Below are positions 57,225 to 64,000 of a DNA stretch of 64,000 nucleotides, piece after piece. Position numbers and translations under genes: made by a program. The DNA comes from Golubevia sp. BC0850 (lineage: Eukaryota > Basidiomycota > Exobasidiomycetes > Golubeviales > Golubeviaceae). Location: assembly GCA_012976225.1 (NCBI GenBank), contig JAAVVG010000032.1, forward strand, positions 62,001 to 126,000, written 5' to 3'. Positions within the stretch are counted from its first letter, which is position 1. Each line of letters begins with the position of its first letter. A model generated the notes under the pieces. It had not been told where the DNA came from. It worked only from the letters and a program-made list of their open reading frames with translations, and ran no database searches.

Positions 57225-57352
57225 CCGGGTCAACCCAGGTCAGGTCAGGTCGGGTCAGGTTGGGTTGGGTCAGGGTTTGGGTCACAAGTACTGGCTTTCG
57301 TGTCGGTTCAGCGAAGATCTCGACCCAACCCGACCCAACCCAACCCAACCCT
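57225..57352. repeat. Inverted GGGTT/AACCC-type repeat with about 50-bp loop
   Basis: The left arm (about 57225-57284) is built from CAGGTC, GGGTC and GGGTT units; the right arm (about 57318-57350) is GACCCAACCC units, the reverse complement of the GGGTT part. A single strand could form a long G/C-rich hairpin. It lies between genes, with no coding signal. Confidence 0.8.
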
Positions 57353-57803
57353 GTGACGGCGGGTTGGCTAGAACATCTCGATTGTGGTAGTTTCCGTAAT
57401 GACTTTCGACTGAAACCACGATGTAGAGCTTTTGGCTGTTTGGTGTCATCGAGCGACGAGGGAATTGCTGAGAGTGAGAGAGAAGACGAAGTCAGCGTTC
57501 TTTCTAATGGTCTGGGAGAGAGAAGCCTTGCAACTGGTGTAGTCATCAACTCTTGATCCAAAACCAATGTAAACAGAAGGGGCACTTGTTCTGATCTCTT
57601 TGAAGAACTTTTTCTTCGAGACTTTGTCTGCGAGGCGTCAGCTTCACGACACTGTAGACGAGAAGAAGAGAGGACGAGCTTCTAGAGCAGCCAGATGAGT
57701 GCATGTGAGCGCCGAGAGAGTATGGAGACCGAGGTAGTATCTCAACTTTTCTTCTAGACTCTATCTTTGGATCACATCTGAATCAACCTAATCTTTTTCT
57801 GGA

Positions 57804-59891
57804 ATGCCAGGAGTCAATTCTATCAAATTACTGACTGGTAAGCAATCACTCAAAGCTGGAACCATGTCCAGTGGAAGGAGGAAGAGAGATAGAGAGAGAG
57901 AGAAGTAGCTTGGCTTGTCCTTATCCCGCTTCTTGCCATTGAACCTCTCCATCTCCTCAGGTAACAGTCATCCTGAACTTGCTCAACAGGTAGCAGATCG
58001 GTGAGATGAAAGGAGAATGAATAAGAGCGAATAGCGGAGGGAGCTATGACTGAAGCCTCTCTCTACCACCTCTCTCCAGTCTCGGAATTCAATTAACTCC
58101 CTGCGTCTGTAAGAAGTTCGCAGATCAATCGATAGACGTTCGCATTGGAACTTCAGTAAGAGATGAAGATGTCTTCGTCTTACAAACTGGCAATTCACCT
58201 TTCGTAGATCCAAACGATTCCTTAATGGAATTGTTGATCATTCTTTCAGCCTGTAAAACAGCCAGTGCTAGAAGGATTACAGCTGTCATCCCCGCTTTCC
58301 CTTATGCAAGACATGACAAGAAGGACAAATCAAGAGCTCCAATCACTGCTAAATTGGTGGCTAACATGATCACGGTGGCAGGAGCAGATCATGTTATCAC
58401 TATGGATTTACATGCAAGTCAAATTCAAGGTTTCTTTGATATTCCGGTGGACAATTTGACTAGTGAACCTAGTGTTGCTAGATGGATTAGGACAAATGTT
58501 GAAGGTTGGAGAGATGCTATCATCGTTTCTCCTGATGCTGGTGGAGCTAAAAGGTGAGTTACTGGTTGAGAGAGGGAGGAGCAGTCAAGAGAAAGTGAGA
58601 GGACGGCAAGCATCAGAGACACGAGAAGGGGAATGGATTTGAGCTTTCCTCGAGGACTGGAACATTCTTATTTATAGTCTGAAAGCTGCTGGGTGGCTCG
58701 AGAAGCGATTTCATCGAACTGTGTTTTGCATGTTCTCTTATCTCTCCCAAACCTCTCATCCTTCCCCATCTCGCCCCTCCAGAGCAACCTCTCTAGCGGA
58801 TCTCATAGGAGTAGATTTCGCGCTTATCAACCGCAACCGAAAACGTGAACAGAACAAGCGTATCCGAGCAGCTCAACGTTCAGCCAAAGGAATTCTATCC
58901 ACTCAATCTTCATTCTCAGACTTAAGATCAGGTTTAAGCACTCCAATGGAAGCTTCTCTTGCTTCACTTCCACCTCAAGGATCTACCAGTACAAGCGCAT
59001 CTAGATCAACCAGTATGTCAACAGAAGATAATGGTAGAATCCCACGATCCATTTCAGATGATTTAGGTAGAGTCTCTTTAGATTCTTCAAGCTCTGCTTT
59101 AGAAGTTGGAAATGGAAATGGGACAGCAACGGGAAGTAGGCCTCAATTATCACAAATAGCAAATGGAGTTCATCAAAATGAATCTGGTGAATGGGTAGTT
59201 CATGATGAAGATGGTAGAAGAATCACAAGTGGTGGAAGTAGATCTAGGGAAAGAAGAGAAACTTATAAAAATCCTATTGGTTCCAATTTTAATTCCAACT
59301 CTACTTCAAATATCAGGGAAGAAGAACAGAAAGTTAATGAAGATGATGGAGAAGAAGAAACTAAGATGGAAATCTTAGTTGGAGATGTTGCTGGGAAAGT
59401 TGCAATTTTAGTGGATGATATGGTTGATACTGGCCGTACTTTGGCTTTGGCTGCTAAAACTCTTGAAGACGCTGGAGCTGCAAAGGTGTATGCTATTATT
59501 AGTCATGGGCTTTTGAGTGGCAAATCTGTGGATTTGATTAAGAAGTTGTGTTTGGAGAAGTTGGTGGTGAGTTTCAAGAGCTGGGAAGGTCTTCTTTGAA
59601 AGCTCTGCCTCAGTAGAACGTTTCTTTTGAATCTAATTACTCATCTTTTGTCCCATCCGCTCTGTTCCTCTCATTTTCTTTCTCTCTTCTCACGCCACTC
59701 TTGAATTTTCTCTACAACCTTCCTTCTCTCAGGTGACGAACACAGTTGCAAACACAGCCAATTCGGTTGCTTCAGGAGGTAAATTAGAGATTATGGACAT
59801 CAGTTCTGTCATCGCTGAAAGTATTAGGAGAACTCATCATGGTGAGAGTATTTCGATACTCTTTAGAGAAGACGCAGCTGCTGTCTTCTAG
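57804..59891 (+). CDS. PRS5: Ribose-phosphate diphosphokinase, PRS5-type with long insertion
   Basis: Exons 57804-57837, 57961-58000, 58080-58553, 58783-59566 and 59733-59891 give 496 aa. It makes PRPP from ribose-5-phosphate and ATP for nucleotide, His and Trp synthesis. N-terminal half: [60 protein letters not shown] (ATP site), [35 protein letters not shown]-terminal half: [20 protein letters not shown] is the PRPP loop, then ISHGLLSG and VTNTV. Between them (about residues 210-375) lies a Ser/Asn/Glu-rich insertion, the non-homologous region seen in yeast Prs1 and Prs5, which links Prs5 to cell-integrity signalling. Which paralogue it is rests on this insertion. Confidence 0.9.
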
Positions 59892-60180
59892 CTCTCTTGG
59901 ATGTAGGGTTTAGGGCTTCGAAAGTGCTAAGGAGAAAGGAGATCATTTTACTTTATTCCGAATCGTTCTCTTTTAATCAGGCATTCTCAATCGAAATAAA
60001 ATCAGTTGTTTCTTCGACAATGTGAAAGGAGAAGTCTTGACTATGACAAATGGAAATACAAGAAAGGACTGCGTTCTGATTTGTTTTTGTTTTGGAGAAA
60101 ATTTACATTTGCTTGAAAGGTGCGATTCATTTTTACTTCCCAAATACCAAACTCTTCTTCTTCTTCTTCAACTCTCTCCT

Positions 60181-63100
60181 TCAATTTTCTGCTTCATTCT
60201 CCACTTCGATATTCTCTAGAGCCCACTTATCCATCTCTTCTTGGACTTCTTCTTGGACTTCTGCAACTTTCTCTTTCTCTTTCTCCGATTCATTTCCTTT
60301 AAATTCCTCGTCTTGCACAACGATCTCTTCGATAGAGCTGCTCCCAACACTATGGCCATTCAAGAACAGAGGAGCAGTAGAGGCTGGAGCGACAGTAGAG
60401 CCCGATTGTTTGGTAGAGTCGGACTGATTAGTGGTGGAGACCGATGCTTCATCAGGCTTCTGAGTTTGAGTTTTGTAGGGAGGGAGTCCAATTCTTGATA
60501 GGAAGTTGTTCTCCCTCTTCCTCTCTTTCTGAGGATTCTGACTAGAAGAATTGGTTTCCTTCCGAAGCGGAGACAGCGGTTTGGTGACTTGCTTTGACGA
60601 AGAAGTAGAGGCACGAGATTTGGCTGTTGACTTGACTGGGAAGAGTGGCTTTGGACTAGAGTCTCTATCAGAATCTAGCTCGTCTTCTTCTTCTGAAAGT
60701 TCGATTATAGGAGGAGCGGAAGGCTTTTTCGGTTTGAAGGTGAAGGACTTGAGAGGATCTGGAGTTTGAGAGAGGAATTCATCTTCACTGTCTTCATCTT
60801 CATCCTGAGCCAGATCGATAACCTCATGGGCTTCCAAAGAGATGAAGCCATTCGGCTTGTCGGTTGGTTTGGACTTCTTACCTTTGGAGGATGCTTTGAA
60901 CTCGTTGATACTCTTCTTGCCAGAACTGGAAGTGAAGAGTTCCGAAGCCTTCTTCGGTTTCTGCTTGAGCTTCTTGAGAGGCACCGAATCATCTTCGTCA
61001 ACTTCGTCGGTAAGCCAGTTTGGTTCCGGCTCTTTCTGTTTGAGCTTCTTGAGAGGTACCATATCATCTTCGAAGTCATCTGCAAGCCAGTCTAGATCTG
61101 ATTCGACCTCTTCAGTTTTGCGTTTCTTGTTTGATGTATCGGACTTGACCTTTGAGTTGGATTTCTGAGCTTGTTTTGTTGAAGAAGTCTTGGTGGAATT
61201 AGTAGAAGGCTTGTCTTTCTTGGAGAAACTGTCCAGTCTGTCGAGAAAAGAGGCTGCTAATTCGTCCGACTTTGCTTTCTCCGCTAACTTTGCAGCTGAT
61301 AAAGGCTTCGGAGGCTTTGGCATTCCTTCTCTACAGCATAGATGTCTACAGGCCATCTTGTCCTTACACGCATGATTGCAGCGGTAGTTTCCATTCGCCA
61401 ACTTGACAGGTTCGTCTGGTACGATGGAAGAAGGAGTTGTAGTGGACGTTGAGGGTCCAGCTTTTGAAGCGGAAGAAGTTCTTGAGGAAGATACTGAAGG
61501 CTGACCCTTCTTGTGAGTTGCTTTCTTGGATGTTGGAGGAGGGGTATCGTCCAAGGAGATGTCGTCAAAGACGTCGACATCGAGTCCCTCCAGTAGCTTC
61601 TCCTCCTCCTCGACCCGCATCAGTACCTGAGAGTCTTGGTTCGATTGAGAGATCTGAGGAAGAGAGAAGAATTTAGATTCCACTTCCGGACGAAGTGTTG
61701 CTATGATTGAGGAGCCTCTGATGAAAGCAAATGAAAGAGGTAGAAATTAGGATTGAACTTCTGGTCAATATATCTCACACGACAGACTCACGCTATCTCG
61801 TCGCATCCCACGATGGTGACGATCTTTTGTGAAGGACGAGTAAGAGGACAGAGGACCGTGAAGGTCTTGTCTCCATTATCGGTTCCGTCAGCTGAGGGTA
61901 CTAGACGACGAACGGGTAGGCGTCTGTAATCGAAGAACTTAGTGCGAGGACAAAAAGGAGGGAGGGAAGGGATGAGAGAACGTCCCTGAGAATTTGTTTG
62001 ATCCAAATCGAACTCACAGAATTGTCTGACCCAACAGTTAAGCAGCAGATGAAGAAAGGCACGTTGGTCTCTCTCTTTGTAAACCGAAGCTGATCACTAG
62101 ACTTCAGGCCGACAGTGATACTGCAGCTCACTTCGACCGCGTCTGAGAGCTTTCTGAAGTACATTTGTTCCACGGAGAGATGAAAGCTCGGGAGAGAACG
62201 AGCAGCAGCCACGATCTTGTTTCCGAAGGGAGCGTTTCTGGAGAGGAGCATCTCGACTCTTCTGGGATTGGCTTGGGCTAAGCTCTCCAGAGTCGACAGA
62301 CCTGCTCCAGCGAGGACTTTGATGCTCTTCTCTCCGATGCCTTCGATTTGACGGAGAACGACAGGAGAAGCGTCCCAAGCTCTGCCATTGACGGAGCGAA
62401 GAAGTTCGAACGCTGATCTGGTGGTTCCTCCATCTCTTTGCAAGAGAGCAACGTCCATAGTCGCTCTCAAGATCCGCGAAGAATGACGAAAGATGGCGAG
62501 AGCATCAGCTCCAGGGTTGACTGGAATGTTTCCCGTGTTGAGCACTTCACCTGAAGATGCACAGAAAGGAGAGAGGCAGAGAGGAGAGTGTCAATAAAAT
62601 GAAAGACGACAGAAAAGTTTCGAAATCGAACTCACCGAATGAAATTCCAGCTAAGGTAATTTGCAGAAGGAGAGAGATCTTGTCCTTGCGGTCGGCGATC
62701 TTTGCAGGAGGGAAACGAATCTCTTGATGCGCCCTTGCCTTGACGTAAGCTGACTTCTCTCCTTGTCGCATTCTGATGTCTTCGAACTCTTCAGCCTCAC
62801 AAAGAAGGGTGATAAGATCTCGAACAGAAGAATTCGTCTTCACCTGCGAGAGCTTGAGCATCGTTCCATAGCGCAGGAAGTACTTCGCGAGAATCTCTCC
62901 CAAGTCAGTAGACATGATAGGAGACGAGCCTGCCACTCCTGGCGCATCCAAGAACTTGTGCTCCTTGAGTTTCGAGATGGCGTTCTCGCAGATCGATCTG
63001 AGCAAAGCTTCAGGAGAAGCGTGAGGATCTGCTCCCTCCAACTTGTAGTAGCTCGGATTCTTCGCTAGCCTGACCCAAAGATAGGTTCCTGTAAGGAGTC

Positions 63101-64000
63101 GGGAGCAGCAAGAAGGGTCGGATCGAGAAAAGCTGGCAACTCTGCTCTTTCGTTTCACTCACCTCTGACCCATCTTTGAATCATGTCAATGCTAGAGTTG
63201 CCGCTGAGAGTCACTTCAGCTGTGATGTGCTCTTTGAGTTCTAGGTGAAGAGAGGACTCGATCGTCGTTCGACCCGTAGCCAGATCGGTGTAGTGTCCTT
63301 TCATCTTTTGTTCACAAAGAACGACGCAGACTCCTTCGACATCGTACTGAGGTCTTCCAGCTCTACCTACGAATTGTGAGTGGGAGATTCAGATGACGGA
63401 GAACGTAAAGATCACAGCATCAGAGAACTGGCTCAGCTCAAAGATGAAGATCAGGAGAACAACTCACCAAGAGCTTGAAAGAAATCCAAGTCTGACATCT
63501 CTGACCAAGAAGCACCGGTGAAGACTCTCGTTCCACGAATGATGACGCAGTAGGCTGGAAGATTCACGCCGGTCGCTAGAGTCGACGTTGAACCTGGTAG
63601 ATAAGGAAGGAAAGCAGTATCAGAGTTCAATTCGTCGAAAGAGAAAGAAGAAGTGACTGCATCGAATGACCAGACTCGATGGAGTCGCCTAGCGAGAATG
63701 GAAAGTTGGTCTTCTCACTCACACAAAGCTCCCATTTTGCCTTCTCTGAAAGTGGCTTCGACAGTTCTTCTATCATCGACAGAAAGTCCAGCATGATGTA
63801 CTCCGATACCTTGAAGGGCCAATTCTTGAAGCTTGGGATCGTCAAAACGACCTTCAAGGCTGAGAGAGGGGGAAAGAAGAGACATTTTCAATAAATTGAC
63901 CTCTTAGCTTCTGATGCGATTCGGACTCACCCTCTAGGCTTGTCCCATGGAAGACGTTTTCCTGCACTTGACAAGGCAGAGTAGTCTTTGGCTACACGAC
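60181..64000 (-). CDS. HFM1: Meiotic DNA helicase HFM1/MER3, 3' part (runs off window)
   Basis: Visible exons: 64000-63931 (partial), 63859-63723, 63593-63468, 63366-63163, 63088-62636, 62550-62018, 61937-61792 and 61717-60181, all phase-consistent. The N-terminal helicase core is beyond the window edge. Seen here: GIGVHHAGLSVDDRRTVEAT and CSTSTLATGVNLPAYCVIIR (helicase motifs IV-V), QALGRAGRPQYDVEG (motif VI), the winged-helix and Sec63-type domain (GEVLNTGNIPVNPGADALAI), a helix-hairpin-helix (IEGIGEKSIKVLAGAGLSTL) and the C-terminal Cys cluster YRCNHACKDKMACRHLCC, a mark of HFM1/MER3. The last 330 residues are Ser/Lys/Asp-rich and disordered. It unwinds recombination intermediates and promotes crossovers. 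It converges on PRS5, 290 bp between stops. Confidence 0.92.

Noticed and set aside
1-64000. Transposons, LTR elements, CRISPR arrays or virus-like genes
   Set aside because: No reverse transcriptase, integrase, transposase, capsid or terminal-repeat structure was recognised. CRISPR arrays are not expected in this nuclear fungal DNA.

Overview
This window is nuclear DNA from a fungus, most likely a basidiomycete. Genes are dense and on both strands. Most are cut by short GT-AG introns, usually with a GTGAGT-type donor, and orthologues of yeast and fungal genes appear in sequence. The organism is inferred from gene content and intron style; the genus cannot be named. Codon-by-codon translation across proposed splice sites gave frame-consistent models for 18 genes, and exon boundaries are given in each entry.

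Layout. 1-1.3 kb: 5' part of an SPX-domain gene (-). 2.6-3.3 kb: small membrane protein (-). 3.4-4.8 kb: eIF2B alpha (+). 5.5-7.3 kb: osmosensor SHO1 (+). 8.1-12.0 kb: COPII subunit SEC24 with a WW-like N-terminus (-). 12.4-17.7 kb: TTI1, a PIKK-assembly HEAT protein (+), followed by a dead fragment of a TRP1-type (PRAI) gene. 18-19 kb: an unrecognised, frame-disturbed minus-strand gene. 19.5-22.2 kb: copy A of a duplicated head-to-head pair (secreted-like Cys protein and F-box-like protein). 23.1-25.4 kb: septin CDC10 (-). 25.5-26.7 kb: DAP1 (+). 26.9-28.3 kb: SEC14-like (-). 28.8-30.3 kb: aspartic protease (-). 30.9-31.9 kb: TPMT-like methyltransferase (-). 32.0-33.5 kb: PfkB/MAK32-like (+). 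34.1-37.4 kb: CCR4 deadenylase (-). 38.6-41.2 kb: AVT-type amino-acid transporter (+). 41.9-42.4 kb: repeat-bearing secreted protein with an in-frame TGA (-). 43.3-45.4 kb: tubulin-tyrosine-ligase family (-). 45.6-46.8 kb: CTR copper transporter with micro-exons (-). 47.3-49.6 kb: multi-pass membrane protein (+). 50.4-53.7 kb: copy B of the duplicated pair. 53.8-55.4 kb: MTA phosphorylase (-). 57.2-57.4 kb: an inverted GGGTT/AACCC repeat. 57.8-59.9 kb: PRS5-type PRPP synthetase (+). 60.2-64 kb: 3' part of meiotic helicase HFM1/MER3 (-), running off the end.

Most genes are housekeeping genes, with many short divergent promoters (90-500 bp between start codons). The unusual part is the duplicated locus. 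Two copies about 31 kb apart each hold a minus-strand Cys-containing secreted-like gene and a plus-strand F-box-like gene, with start codons about 490-500 bp apart. Each F-box-like copy keeps one reading frame over more than 400 codons yet carries one or two in-frame stops. The secreted-like copies differ by one intron. No known family was recognised for this pair.

Other observations worth checking are an apparent 1-nt exon in the copper transporter, a GC-AG intron in the PfkB gene, the WW-like module on SEC24, and the TRP1 relic.
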